The notes under the pieces: generated by a model | What the model saw: only the letters and a program-made list of their open reading frames with translations | The model's database searches: none | Told to the model about the DNA's origin: nothing | Assembly: GCA_947500875.1 (NCBI GenBank) | Contig: CANMUN010000004.1 | Location: forward strand, 1 to 64,000 | Source: Flavobacteriales bacterium | GTDB taxonomy: Bacteria > Bacteroidota > Bacteroidia > Flavobacteriales_D > Crocinitomicaceae | DNA length: 64,000 nt | Direction of reading: 5' to 3' | Program-made: the position numbers and the translations under genes | Shown here: positions 1-7,571 of the stretch, one piece after another | Numbering within the stretch: position 1 is the stretch's first letter | Layout of the letters: each line of letters begins with the position of its first letter

Positions 1-154
1 GAAAGGAGCAGAATTGTTGAACCGCAGCATCGAAGTGAAGCCGGGAATCAACATGTTCAACGTAAGCGACTTGAACTTAGCACCAGGCGTGTACTACCTA
101 CAAATCGTGAACGGAGAGCGCACCACAGACGTGCTAAAAGAAGTGATTCGATAA
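1..154 (+). CDS. C-terminal end of a T9SS-secreted protein (partial)
   Basis: Frame 2 is open from the window edge to TAA at 152-154 and gives the last 50 residues of a protein. The end reads LAPGVYYLQIVNGERTTDVL followed by KEVIR, which is the typical final beta-strand pair of a type A T9SS C-terminal sorting domain (APGVYxLQI, then a short basic end). Such proteins cross the outer membrane through the type IX system and lose this domain on export. Nothing can be said about the mature part, which lies outside the window. A clear terminator follows 25 bases later. Confidence 0.8.
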   Translation, partial: KGAELLNRSIEVKPGINMFNVSDLNLAPGVYYLQIVNGERTTDVLKEVIR

Positions 155-178
155 TCAAATCGACAACGCATAAAGAGA

Positions 179-209
179 ATCCTTCGTTCGCAAGAACGGG
201 GGATTTTTG
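179..209 (+). terminator. Rho-independent terminator after the first T9SS gene
   Basis: An 11-bp stem (179-189 paired with 194-204, two G-U pairs) closes a GCAA tetraloop at 190-193 and is followed directly by TTTTGTTTT. It sits 25 bases after the stop of the first gene and points in the same direction. Confidence 0.85.
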
Positions 210-298
210 TTTTAGCCACTAGGCTTCGCAAAAGCGAAAGCGAGAACTATTCTTTCCCACTTTACCGTGGCGAAGAAGGGGGAAGGAAAAATTTGCTT

Positions 299-329
299 CC
301 CTCCTCGAGGAGGGATTGAGGGAGGTGAC
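299..329 (+). repeat. Palindromic intergenic repeat, copy A
   Basis: A perfect 16-bp palindrome (CCCTCCTCGAGGAGGG, 299-314) is followed by ATTGAGGGAGGTGAC (315-329). The 23 bases 307-329 match the reverse complement of 997-1019 at 19 of 23 positions, so copies A and C form an inverted pair around the DUF559 gene. The 17 bases upstream (287-303, AAAAATTTGCTTCCCTC) recur at 877-893. Confidence 0.7.
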
Positions 330-342
330 ACTCAAATGAATC

Positions 343-735
343 TTACTTCGTAATTGGTGACGACATATTCGCTTTACGACAACTCAAAGCGAAAATAATT
401 TTATCTCTGACACCCACAATATCATTTATAACCTCTTGTTCTCTAAACCGTAAAACGCAATATCCTAAATGCTCAAGATTTGTTTGCCGAATGATGTCTT
501 CCTCTCCTTTAAATTCATGTGAAGAACCATCTATTTCAACGATTAATTTGAATTTTGGAATAAAGAAATCAACGATGTATCGATCAATGGGTCTTTGTCG
601 TTTAATGTTTACCCCGAGTTGTTTACGAGAAAACACTTTTTTCCAGATTAACTTTTCGGCCTTTGAAATGGAATTATTCCGAAGGTTCCGTGCTGTTGGA
701 CGAAGTGCTTTGTTATAGTGATGGTTGGAATGCAA
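343..735 (-). CDS. DUF559 family endonuclease-like protein
   Basis: A 130-residue protein of the DUF559 family, a small restriction-endonuclease-like fold related to very-short-patch-repair (Vsr) nucleases. The typical features are visible: an N-terminal region with arginines and KAEKLIWKKV (about residues 25-35), FSRKQLGVNIKRQRPIDRYIVDFF with the R-x-x-P-I/V-x-x-Y-I-V-D-F-x core (about 35-58), and the acidic active-site strand LIVEIDGSSH (about 64-73). The C-terminal part, GYCVLRFREQEVINDI, is also family-typical. The biological role of DUF559 proteins is not established. The gene is monocistronic, transcribed against its neighbours, and lies between inverted intergenic repeats at 299-329 and 997-1059, a context I think is meaningful. 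Family assignment is fairly sure; nuclease activity is inferred. Confidence 0.85.
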   Translation of the reverse strand: MHSNHHYNKALRPTARNLRNNSISKAEKLIWKKVFSRKQLGVNIKRQRPIDRYIVDFFIPKFKLIVEIDGSSHEFKGEEDIIRQTNLEHLGYCVLRFREQEVINDIVGVRDKIIFALSCRKANMSSPITK

Positions 736-1108
736 CTAACTGAGCAATAAACACCGAAACGTACAACCACATATAATTATTTGAATGGCTTAAGAAATAG
801 AACAACCGTCATCCCCTCTGACGGAGTCTGATACTCGTCAGAGTCATCAGACCTCAGTCCCCCTTCGCAGGAGGAGAAAAATTTGCTTCCCTCTTCGCGG
901 GGAGAAGGGAGAAAATGAAAATCATAACATCCTGAAGTCCTAATATCCTGAAGTCCAATAAGACATCAAGACTGAAAGAGAATACAAGAATCCTATGTCA
1001 CCCCTCTCAATCTCCCCTCAGTGCCTTCGCTGAAGCTTCGGCGCAAGCGAAAGGGGAGAAGATGAAAATCTTAACATCCTAACATCCTGATCTCCTAAAA
1101 TCCTTTGA
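736..1108. repeat. Non-coding stretch made of imperfect intergenic repeats and hairpins
   Basis: No convincing ORF lies here. It holds (1) overlapping, mutually exclusive hairpins at 816-843 (8-bp stem) and 826-852 (7-bp stem); (2) copy B of the repeat at about 857-905, sharing AAAAATTTGCTTCCCTC with 287-303; (3) copy C at 997-1059, where TCTCCCCT (1011-1018) pairs with AGGGGAGA (1052-1059) around a second hairpin centred on GAAGCTTC; and (4) short direct repeats of the type AACATCCTGA and AATATCCTGA at about 926-955 and 1071-1102. Confidence 0.65.
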
Positions 1109-2602
1109 TCAATTCTTCACCGCCTTAACCGAAGTCTTTTTCTTTTTTTTGAGCTTGGATCCCTCTCTTAATATAGACCTTTCGAAATACCATGTATTTT
1201 TTGCTTCTTGTTCATTGAGTTCCACTACCATACATCCGTGGTTGCATAAATCAACGTAGTTCACATGTGGATTGAGAGACTTTTTACGCACCATGCGTTC
1301 GACCAAATGAGCTTTAAATGTTGAAATTCGTTCGTCGAGGTTCGCCGAGGTAATCGATGGGGTAACCCATTCTATTCCCAAGGTTCTACCGTCAAAACGC
1401 GTTTCAATTCCCATAGAAAAATGGGCGTCACCGGTTAGAATAACGACGTTGTTAATCTTGTTTTTAGCCCAATATTGAAGTAATTGCTTACGTTCTTCAG
1501 AATATCCGTCCCACATGTCGTTATTTTTTTTGGATTTCAGGGCTTTTACGACGGCCGGTGGAGATTGAACTGGGTTGAAAATCACCTGATTTCCCCAAAT
1601 TTTCCAGAGGGTGTTTGAGTCCTTGAGAACTTCGTTTGAAAACCATGTTCGTTGAGCATCGCCCAAAATCGATCGGTTGTTGTCGTCCTCACCTTTACCC
1701 TGCTCGGTGCGTGCTTCTAAGCGTTCATCCATCATGTACAAGGAAGCTAATTTACCAAAGGAAAACTTACGTTGAATAGATTGAGCCGGATTTTCGGTAA
1801 CGGGAAGCCATTCGAAATAAACTTTTCGTGCCGTATTTTTTCGTTCATTCCAAGCTCCTTCTTCTGCTTGATGATTCTGTGCGCCATCCTTGTAGGCGTC
1901 GTTCGCTATTTCATGGTCATCCCATACCGTAATAAAACTGTAAGCCGCGTGCAAATCTTGAAGGTTTGGGTCGAGCCGGTATTGAGCATAACGCGAACGA
2001 TAATCTTCTAAACGTACGATTTCTTTTCCAGGAAGGTGTTTTCTCGGTAGATCCTTATTCCCGTATACGCCAGGGCCATGTTCGTAGATATAATCTCCTA
2101 AATGAACGACAAAATCGATGTTTTCCATTCGAGCGATCCTGCCGTAGGCATTGAAATAACCCCATTCATAGTTGCTGCAACTTACCACAGCGAACAAAAC
2201 CGTTTTACAATCCTCACAGCTGGTTTTGGCTCGGCCCACCCGAGACGTGTCATTTCCATAAATAAATCGGTAATAATAGGTTTGTGCTTCCGCTAAGGAT
2301 CCGATATCAAATTTCAACGAATATCCGTTATCCGCCCCTGGGATTTGATTTTTTTGAGCTACAAGTTGAAGAAAGTTGGGGTCTTTGCTTACTTCGCATT
2401 TCACCAAATTACCGTTCATGATTTTGAAAGGGTTCAGTTGTGTAAGCACAATGAAAGAATGGGGCCGTGGGTCACCTGATGAAACGCCAAAAGGAAAGGT
2501 TCCCATCGAGGAAATTTGTTGGTTAATTTCATCGCAATAGATCGATTGTCCAAACATACGAGAAAAAAGACTCAGCGTTAAGAGCATTAAACGAAATTTC
2601 AT
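1109..2602 (-). CDS. PhoD-like alkaline phosphatase / metallophosphatase
   Basis: A 497-residue exported phosphoesterase of the PhoD family. Residues 1-19 form a signal peptide (hydrophobic core LMLLTLSLF, cleavage near GQ). An Ig-like PhoD N-terminal domain covers about 35-125. The binuclear metal site motifs then appear in order: VVSCSN (139-144), HLGDYIYE (167-174), WDDHEIANDAY (227-237) and LTGDAHFSMG (389-398). Family members hydrolyse phosphomonoesters or diesters, usually with Ca/Fe, outside the cytoplasm; the exact substrate is not readable. The C-terminus is lysine-rich and shows no T9SS sorting domain, so a periplasmic location is likely. The start at 2602 fits the signal peptide and lies 15 bases after a tandem -7 box. 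Confidence 0.88.
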   Translation of the reverse strand: MKFRLMLLTLSLFSRMFGQSIYCDEINQQISSMGTFPFGVSSGDPRPHSFIVLTQLNPFKIMNGNLVKCEVSKDPNFLQLVAQKNQIPGADNGYSLKFDIGSLAEAQTYYYRFIYGNDTSRVGRAKTSCEDCKTVLFAVVSCSNYEWGYFNAYGRIARMENIDFVVHLGDYIYEHGPGVYGNKDLPRKHLPGKEIVRLEDYRSRYAQYRLDPNLQDLHAAYSFITVWDDHEIANDAYKDGAQNHQAEEGAWNERKNTARKVYFEWLPVTENPAQSIQRKFSFGKLASLYMMDERLEARTEQGKGEDDNNRSILGDAQRTWFSNEVLKDSNTLWKIWGNQVIFNPVQSPPAVVKALKSKKNNDMWDGYSEERKQLLQYWAKNKINNVVILTGDAHFSMGIETRFDGRTLGIEWVTPSITSANLDERISTFKAHLVERMVRKKSLNPHVNYVDLCNHGCMVVELNEQEAKNTWYFERSILREGSKLKKKKKTSVKAVKN

Positions 2603-2617
2603 TGCTTCGGTTTTTCA

Positions 2618-2633
2618 CAAAGCTACAAAGCTA
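2618..2633 (-). promoter_or_regulatory. Tandem duplicated -7 boxes upstream of the PhoD gene
   Basis: On the minus strand two back-to-back copies of TAGCTTTG (2633-2626 and 2625-2618) each match the Bacteroidota -7 consensus TAnnTTTG. The nearer copy ends 15 bases before the ATG at 2602. The exact 8-bp duplication could give two start sites 8 bases apart. Confidence 0.55.
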
Positions 2634-2643
2634 TTTCGGTCGG

Positions 2644-2675
2644 TTTGTTTTCTTAAGGTTAACTTATTACCTTAG
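2644..2675 (+). promoter_or_regulatory. Candidate promoter for the secreted PKD gene pair
   Basis: TTTG at 2644-2647 and TACCTTAG at 2668-2675 (one mismatch to TAnnTTTG) are separated by 20 bp, the usual Bacteroidota spacing. The first ATG follows at 2699. Confidence 0.45.
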
Positions 2676-2698
2676 CAAAGAATTACAGCATCAACAAC

Positions 2699-3895
2699 AT
2701 GAAATCTTTTTTACCTATTCTGTCTTTGTTCTTTATGTCGTTTTCCTTTGCTCAGACGGTTGTTTGGCAAGATGATTTTGAAACTACAGCCAATTGGACT
2801 TTGAATGTCACTTCTGGTACAAACGGATTGGACGCGAATGTTTGGGTTATTTCTGATGCCGAAGGGGGAGTTGCTGCCGGAGGATGCGGAGTAGCTTCGA
2901 ATGGAAATAAAACCTTGCATGTAGGTTGCCAAGGAGCATGGTGCGTTGGTACCGGCGCCACCTACAATGCAGGTGATGGTGGATTGGGTTTTATTGATGC
3001 AGTTACCAACAAACGAGCACTTTTCGCATCCAATATCAACACCTTGAATACGCAAAACCTGTCCCTTGAGTTCGATTACATCGGCATTGGTCAGCAAGGT
3101 TTCGATTTCGGAACGGTTCTCTACAGCACAAATGGCGGGTCCACGTGGAATAACTTGCAAATAATTTCTCCTGCCCAAACTTGTGCCAGCGGTCAAGGGC
3201 TTTGGTCGCATGTTTCCTTTCCGCTTCCAGCTCAATGTGCCAACATCAACAACCTTCGAATCGGTTTTCAATGGCAAAATGATAACGACGGTGCTGGATC
3301 TGATCCATCATTGTCCATCAACAACGTTAAAATTACTTCCCCTGCTCAACCCTCGGTCACCGCTTCTTTTACGCTCAGCAGCGATGCACCTTGCATGGGA
3401 GATTGCATTTCTATTGCAAATACAAGTGCGGGAGCATCTACCTATGCCTGGAGTTTTGGTAATGGTCAGTCTTCGACCTTGCAAAATCCACCTCAAGTAT
3501 GTTATGCGGCGCCAGGAACCTACAATGTTCAATTAATTGCCTGCGATGCTAATACCTGCGATACGAGCACAACAGCAGTCACGGTTCAACCCCTCCTAAC
3601 CGGAACAGTGAATGTCACCAGTCAAGGTGCTTATACCTGGCCTTTCAATGGTATGGTTTACACCACCTCCGGCACCTTTATCGACACAGCTGCCAACGCG
3701 AATGCGTGCGATAGCGTAGTGACTCTGGTCTTAATTATCAATACAGGAAGTCTTAGCGAACTTATAACTTCAAACACCTCTGCTTTGCTGAAAATTACGG
3801 ATGTTTCAGGGCGTGAAATGGACCTAACGAAAGGTCAAGTTATATTGCTCTATTTTTCCGATGGCACCATTCAAAGAATTTATATCAAAGAATAA
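2699..3895 (+). CDS. Secreted PKD-domain protein, probable T9SS substrate
   Basis: A 398-residue exported protein. Residues 1-19 are a signal peptide ending SFAQ. The region after it (WQDDFETTANWTLN onward, to about 215) looks like the jelly-roll/MAM-like module common in Bacteroidota surface proteins, with several cysteines. A PKD domain follows (about 222-300), recognised by YAWSFGNG and PGTYNVQLIACD. The last 50 residues (LLKITDVSGREMDLTKGQVI onward to the end) resemble the final half of a type A T9SS sorting domain, but the usual NP-containing first strand is weak. The stop overlaps the next start (TAATG at 3893-3897), so the two genes are probably translationally coupled. Function is unknown; adhesion or surface-layer roles are guesses. 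Confidence 0.75.
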   Translation: MKSFLPILSLFFMSFSFAQTVVWQDDFETTANWTLNVTSGTNGLDANVWVISDAEGGVAAGGCGVASNGNKTLHVGCQGAWCVGTGATYNAGDGGLGFIDAVTNKRALFASNINTLNTQNLSLEFDYIGIGQQGFDFGTVLYSTNGGSTWNNLQIISPAQTCASGQGLWSHVSFPLPAQCANINNLRIGFQWQNDNDGAGSDPSLSINNVKITSPAQPSVTASFTLSSDAPCMGDCISIANTSAGASTYAWSFGNGQSSTLQNPPQVCYAAPGTYNVQLIACDANTCDTSTTAVTVQPLLTGTVNVTSQGAYTWPFNGMVYTTSGTFIDTAANANACDSVVTLVLIINTGSLSELITSNTSALLKITDVSGREMDLTKGQVILLYFSDGTIQRIYIKE

Positions 3896-5667
3896 TGGCT
3901 CAGTTATTTAAATTCCGGTTTTCTGTTTTTTTATGGCTTATGTTCATCGGATTTTTCTCCTTTGATGCCCGATCTACCCACATCCTTGGAGGTGAAATTT
4001 ACTATGATTCCTTGGGAAATGGATTTTATAAAGTAACGTTTGAAATCTACCGGGATTGCAACAGTGCCACGGCATACGATAACCCCTTGGTTTATACGGT
4101 TTTTTATGGGGATGGTACTTACTTCAACGAATTTGTTGTTGACTTAAACTCAAGTTCCATTCTTCCCATTGTTTACGATGACCCTTGCGTTACACCGCCG
4201 AACAACATTTGCGTGGAGAAGGGCATCTACATCGATACCATTCAATTATCTTTTAACCCTTCGGGATACCACATTTCTTATCAGCGCTGTTGTTGGGCGA
4301 ACAATGTAGACAACATCATAGATCCAGGAAATAATGGTATTACGTTGACCACTTTTGTTCCCGGTTCCGATTTAACAGGGATATACAATCAAGGAGCACG
4401 GTTTTTAAATTATCCTCCCTTGGTATTGTGCGCTCAGAACACCTTGAACTTTAACCACATCGCTTTCGACCCTGACGGAGATTCGTTGACGTATGAGTTA
4501 GCCGACCCTCTAGAAGGAGGAAGCATTGGTAACATTATTCCAAATCCTGAAAGCCCACCACCCTACAATGGAGTTCTTTGGAATCCTGGTTTTTCGACAT
4601 TCGTTCCTTTTGGGGCGGGTTCAAATATTACCATTAATCCTCAAACAGGGATGATGTCGTTTACCCCGAATAACATTGGGAATTTTGTGGCGGGTGTTAA
4701 GGTTAATGAATACCGCAACGGAATACTGATTAATTCAAAAATCAGAACCTTCTCGTTTCGAGTGGTGGTTTGTCAGGTGGATATTCCGATAAGCGTGAAT
4801 ATCACCGGCCCACCTCAGTTAATCGAGGATTGCGGTTATGCGGGATTCATCATTTCACGAACGGATACCACAGAAAACTTGGTGGTTCAAATTGGATTAG
4901 GAGGTACATCAACCAACGGAGTCGATTATCCATACATTCCGGATTCCTTGGTGATTCCTGTTGGAGTTAGTGCGGATACTATTAGCATTGAGGCTTTGAT
5001 GGATGCCCTGGTGGAGGACACGGAGACCGTTTTTTTCAGCGTGATTGTTCCTAATCCTTGCGATGGGACCTTCGATACAACTTCGATATCCTTGAATCTT
5101 GTTGATTACCAACCTTTGGAAATCGTTGGACCGGACTCCTTAAATGTTTGCATTTTAGGAGGCGAAGTTCCCTTTCTAACGTGCACGGTTTCCAACGGGG
5201 TATCGCCTTATCAATACAATTGGGAACCGGGGCCATTTTCCAACAGCGATTCGGTTTCGCTGGGCGGCTTCTCGCTTCAACCCAATGAAAACATCTTTTA
5301 TGTAGAAGTGCAAGACGTTTGTGGCAAAACCATTTCGTTGAATCCCATTTACGTATACAATCAGTGTCCTCTCGAAGCTCCCAATGTAATGACTGTGGAC
5401 GGCAATGGAGTCAACGATGTTTTCATCGTTCAGCATTTGGAAGATTACGATGCCGTTCAGCTTCGGATTTTTAACCGTTGGGGTAATTTGATCTATGAAA
5501 ATGAAGCCTATCAAAACGATTGGTCAGGGACAGACTTGTCGGGTAAAAAATTGGTGGATGGAGTTTATTTTTACACGGTAGTTCCTCAAAGTGCTAAGTA
5601 CACCTACGACGATCAAGAGAAAACACAATTCACGCTCCATGGATTCGTGCATGTGTTGAATAAGTAA
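3895..5667 (+). CDS. T9SS type B sorting domain protein (gliding motility-associated C-terminal domain)
   Basis: A 590-residue surface protein. After a hydrophobic signal segment (about 8-25) comes THILGGEIYYDSLGNGFYKV, a signature of the large exported Bacteroidota proteins that carry the CHU_C sorting domain. A Calx-beta-like stretch (ENLVVQIGLGGTSTNGVDY onward, to EDTETVFFSVIV) lies around 330-400. The last 90 residues hold the type B sorting domain: PNVMTVDGNGVNDVF, LRIFNRWGNLIYE, WSGTDLSGKKLVDGVYFYTV. Type B substrates leave through the T9SS and need a PorP/SprF-like partner; no such gene lies nearby. It overlaps the preceding gene by one base. Binding target unknown. Confidence 0.88.
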   Translation: MAQLFKFRFSVFLWLMFIGFFSFDARSTHILGGEIYYDSLGNGFYKVTFEIYRDCNSATAYDNPLVYTVFYGDGTYFNEFVVDLNSSSILPIVYDDPCVTPPNNICVEKGIYIDTIQLSFNPSGYHISYQRCCWANNVDNIIDPGNNGITLTTFVPGSDLTGIYNQGARFLNYPPLVLCAQNTLNFNHIAFDPDGDSLTYELADPLEGGSIGNIIPNPESPPPYNGVLWNPGFSTFVPFGAGSNITINPQTGMMSFTPNNIGNFVAGVKVNEYRNGILINSKIRTFSFRVVVCQVDIPISVNITGPPQLIEDCGYAGFIISRTDTTENLVVQIGLGGTSTNGVDYPYIPDSLVIPVGVSADTISIEALMDALVEDTETVFFSVIVPNPCDGTFDTTSISLNLVDYQPLEIVGPDSLNVCILGGEVPFLTCTVSNGVSPYQYNWEPGPFSNSDSVSLGGFSLQPNENIFYVEVQDVCGKTISLNPIYVYNQCPLEAPNVMTVDGNGVNDVFIVQHLEDYDAVQLRIFNRWGNLIYENEAYQNDWSGTDLSGKKLVDGVYFYTVVPQSAKYTYDDQEKTQFTLHGFVHVLNK

Positions 5668-5685
5668 TTTCATGCAACGGCCGGC

Positions 5686-6552
5686 ATGGCAAATCTCGGA
5701 CTGGGAGTTTTTAATTTAGCATCGAATGTTGTCCTAACATTACTTAAAGCTTTTGCGGGAGTTGTTGGAAATTCCAACGCATTGGTAGCGGACGCCATCG
5801 AGTCCCTTATGGACATATTTTCCTCGTTTTTTGTGGTAATTGGAATGCGGTACGCTGCCAAACCTGCCGACGAAAACCATCCCTACGGCCATGGTAAAAT
5901 CGAACTTTTGATTACTTTTTGCATCGTATTGATGTTGTTCATTTCAGCTACCGGGATTGCTTTTGACGCCATTTGGAACTTTTACGAACCTCAGGAAGCC
6001 CCTGCGTTATGGACCTTGTGGGTAACGCTTGGTATTATCGCATGGAAGGAATTGGTTTTTCGAGTGAATCTACATTATGCGAATCAACAGAACAACGCGA
6101 TGTTGAAGGCAGAGGCATGGCACCAACGAAGTGATGCAATTTCCTCGCTCGCAGCGTTGGTAGGGATTGGGGCGGCCGTTTTTTTGGGAAAAGGATTTGA
6201 AATTGCTGACGAGTGCGCAGCGCTTTTTGCCTCGGGTATTATACTTTTTAATGCCTGGAGAATCTTTAGGTCAGCGCTCGGAGATTTTATGGATGAACAA
6301 ATTCACGACGATATACTTCAACGAATTATGGAGGTGAGTCAAACCGTTGAAGGAGTTGAAAACCTGGAAAAATGCAGAATTCGCAAGGTTGGATCAACCT
6401 ATGTAGTAGACCTACACGCAAGAGTCGATGGAAGGTTAACCGTTACGAGGGGGCACGAAATTGCTCATCGTTTAAAGGATCAATTGTGCGGCAAGATTCC
6501 AGAGTTGCATTTGGTCAACATTCACGTTGAACCTTGTACGATCAACGCGTAG
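5686..6552 (+). CDS. Cation diffusion facilitator (CDF) family transporter
   Basis: A 288-residue divalent cation:proton antiporter of the inner membrane. The metal-site helix ADAIESLMD (35-43) has the A-D-x-x-E/H-S-x-x-D pattern, the loop HPYGHGKIE (65-73) is diagnostic, and HQRSDA (146-151) gives the second half of the transport site (H-x-x-x-D). A cytoplasmic dimerisation domain follows from about 205, including the end LHLVNIHVEP. The first position is alanine/aspartate/glutamate-based rather than histidine-based, as often seen in manganese or iron-type members, but the metal cannot be assigned safely. The N-terminus is short, yet the frame is closed upstream by the preceding stop and 5686 is the only ATG. 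The terminal gene before the ribosomal promoter. Confidence 0.9.
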   Translation: MANLGLGVFNLASNVVLTLLKAFAGVVGNSNALVADAIESLMDIFSSFFVVIGMRYAAKPADENHPYGHGKIELLITFCIVLMLFISATGIAFDAIWNFYEPQEAPALWTLWVTLGIIAWKELVFRVNLHYANQQNNAMLKAEAWHQRSDAISSLAALVGIGAAVFLGKGFEIADECAALFASGIILFNAWRIFRSALGDFMDEQIHDDILQRIMEVSQTVEGVENLEKCRIRKVGSTYVVDLHARVDGRLTVTRGHEIAHRLKDQLCGKIPELHLVNIHVEPCTINA

Positions 6553-6593
6553 AAGGAAAAACAAGATATTTTAAAAGTTTTTTCGCTTTTCGC

Positions 6594-6623
6594 TTGTACA
6601 ATAGTTTAAACCTCGTATCTTTG
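6594..6623 (+). promoter_or_regulatory. Promoter of the ribosomal protein cluster
   Basis: TTG at 6594-6596, 19 bp, then a perfect -7 box TATCTTTG at 6616-6623. The expected start is near 6627, leaving about 52 bases of leader before rpsL. No other equally good promoter was seen inside the cluster, so this probably drives most of it. Confidence 0.8.
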
Positions 6624-6627
6624 CACC

Positions 6628-6650
6628 CCTCAAAGAGCGTTTGAGGTTTT
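6628..6650 (+). promoter_or_regulatory. Leader hairpin at the 5' end of the rpsL transcript
   Basis: CCTCAAA (6628-6634) pairs perfectly with TTTGAGG (6640-6646) around GAGCG, followed by TTTT. It begins at the predicted first transcribed bases. It could stabilise the transcript, attenuate it, or bind a ribosomal protein; the short T-run makes a full terminator uncertain. Confidence 0.5.
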
Positions 6651-6679
6651 AATATATTGTTTAATTAAGAGTATTTTTT

Positions 6680-7063
6680 ATGCCAACTATACAACAATTA
6701 GTTCGCAAAGGAAGAACAGCGGTAGCGCACAAAAGTAAGTCTGCTGCACTTGATTCATGTCCTCAACGAAAAGGAGTTTGTGTTCGTGTTTATACGACCA
6801 CTCCAAAAAAACCAAATTCAGCCATGCGCAAGGTGGCAAGGGTTCGTTTGACCAACGGTCGCGAAGTCAATGCCTACATTGGAGGTGAAGGACATAACCT
6901 TCAGGAACACTCCTTGGTATTAGTACGTGGCGGAAGGGTAAAAGACCTACCAGGGGTTCGATATCACATTGTTCGCGGTGCAGAAGATACTGCCGGTGTT
7001 CAAGGCCGTTCACAAAGAAGAAGTAAGTACGGAACCAAGCGTCCGAAAGCTGCTAAAAAATAA
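6680..7063 (+). CDS. rpsL: 30S ribosomal protein S12
   Basis: 127 residues, full length. S12 lines the decoding centre of the small subunit. The decoding loop TPKKPNSA is at 41-48 with both lysines present, and [10 protein letters not shown] (87-96) holds the aspartate that is methylthiolated in some bacteria; both are the streptomycin-sensitive wild-type pattern. First gene of the cluster, 33 bases before rpsG. Confidence 0.98.
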   Translation: MPTIQQLVRKGRTAVAHKSKSAALDSCPQRKGVCVRVYTTTPKKPNSAMRKVARVRLTNGREVNAYIGGEGHNLQEHSLVLVRGGRVKDLPGVRYHIVRGAEDTAGVQGRSQRRSKYGTKRPKAAKK

Positions 7064-7096
7064 TCTAACGATCAATTTGCGATAATATAAAGAGCG

Positions 7097-7567
7097 ATGA
7101 GAAGAAGAAAAGCTAAAAAAATTGCCATACTCCCAGATCCAAAATTTCAGGAGCAAGTGGTGACAAAATTCGTTAACAACTTGATGTATTCCGGTAAAAA
7201 GAGTCTTGCTTTCAAGATTTTTTACGATGCAATCGATTTGGTTGAAAAGAAAATTGAAGACAATTCCGGTTTGGACGTTTGGAAAAAAGCCATCGAGAAC
7301 GTTACACCAAGTGTAGAGGTTCGAAGCCGTCGTGTCGGTGGTGCAACGTTCCAAATTCCTACGCCAGTTCGTGAGGAGCGTAAGTCTTCCTTGGCCATGA
7401 AGTGGTTAATCGGATATGCAAGAAAGCGTAACGAAAAAACCATGTCTCAAAAATTAGCGGCTGAAATCATTGCTGCCTCGAAAGAGGAAGGTGCAGCTTT
7501 CAAAAAGAAAGAAGATACCATCAGAATGGCCGAAGCAAACAAAGCATTTTCACATTTCAGATTCTGA
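7097..7567 (+). CDS. rpsG: 30S ribosomal protein S7
   Basis: 156 residues, the usual bacterial length. S7 nucleates assembly of the 30S head by binding the 3' major domain of 16S rRNA. Recognised by the MRRRKAKK start, [14 protein letters not shown] and the central [19 protein letters not shown]. Ends four bases before fusA. In Escherichia coli S7 represses the str operon by binding between rpsL and rpsG; the 33-base gap here is short for such a site. Confidence 0.98.
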   Translation: MRRRKAKKIAILPDPKFQEQVVTKFVNNLMYSGKKSLAFKIFYDAIDLVEKKIEDNSGLDVWKKAIENVTPSVEVRSRRVGGATFQIPTPVREERKSSLAMKWLIGYARKRNEKTMSQKLAAEIIAASKEEGAAFKKKEDTIRMAEANKAFSHFRF

Positions 7568-7571
7568 GACC

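Noticed and set aside
491-718. 75-codon plus-strand frame inside the DUF559 gene
   Set aside because: The opposite strand carries conserved family motifs, so this frame is a shadow.
2711-3277. 188-codon open frame on the minus strand opposite the first PKD gene
   Set aside because: It lies wholly antisense to a well-supported secreted protein gene and its translation shows no signal, domain or sensible composition; codon pattern of the plus strand explains it.
7470-7571. Upstream extension of the fusA frame into rpsG
   Set aside because: The extra 34 codons do not belong to any EF-G; ATG 7572 gives the invariant family start.
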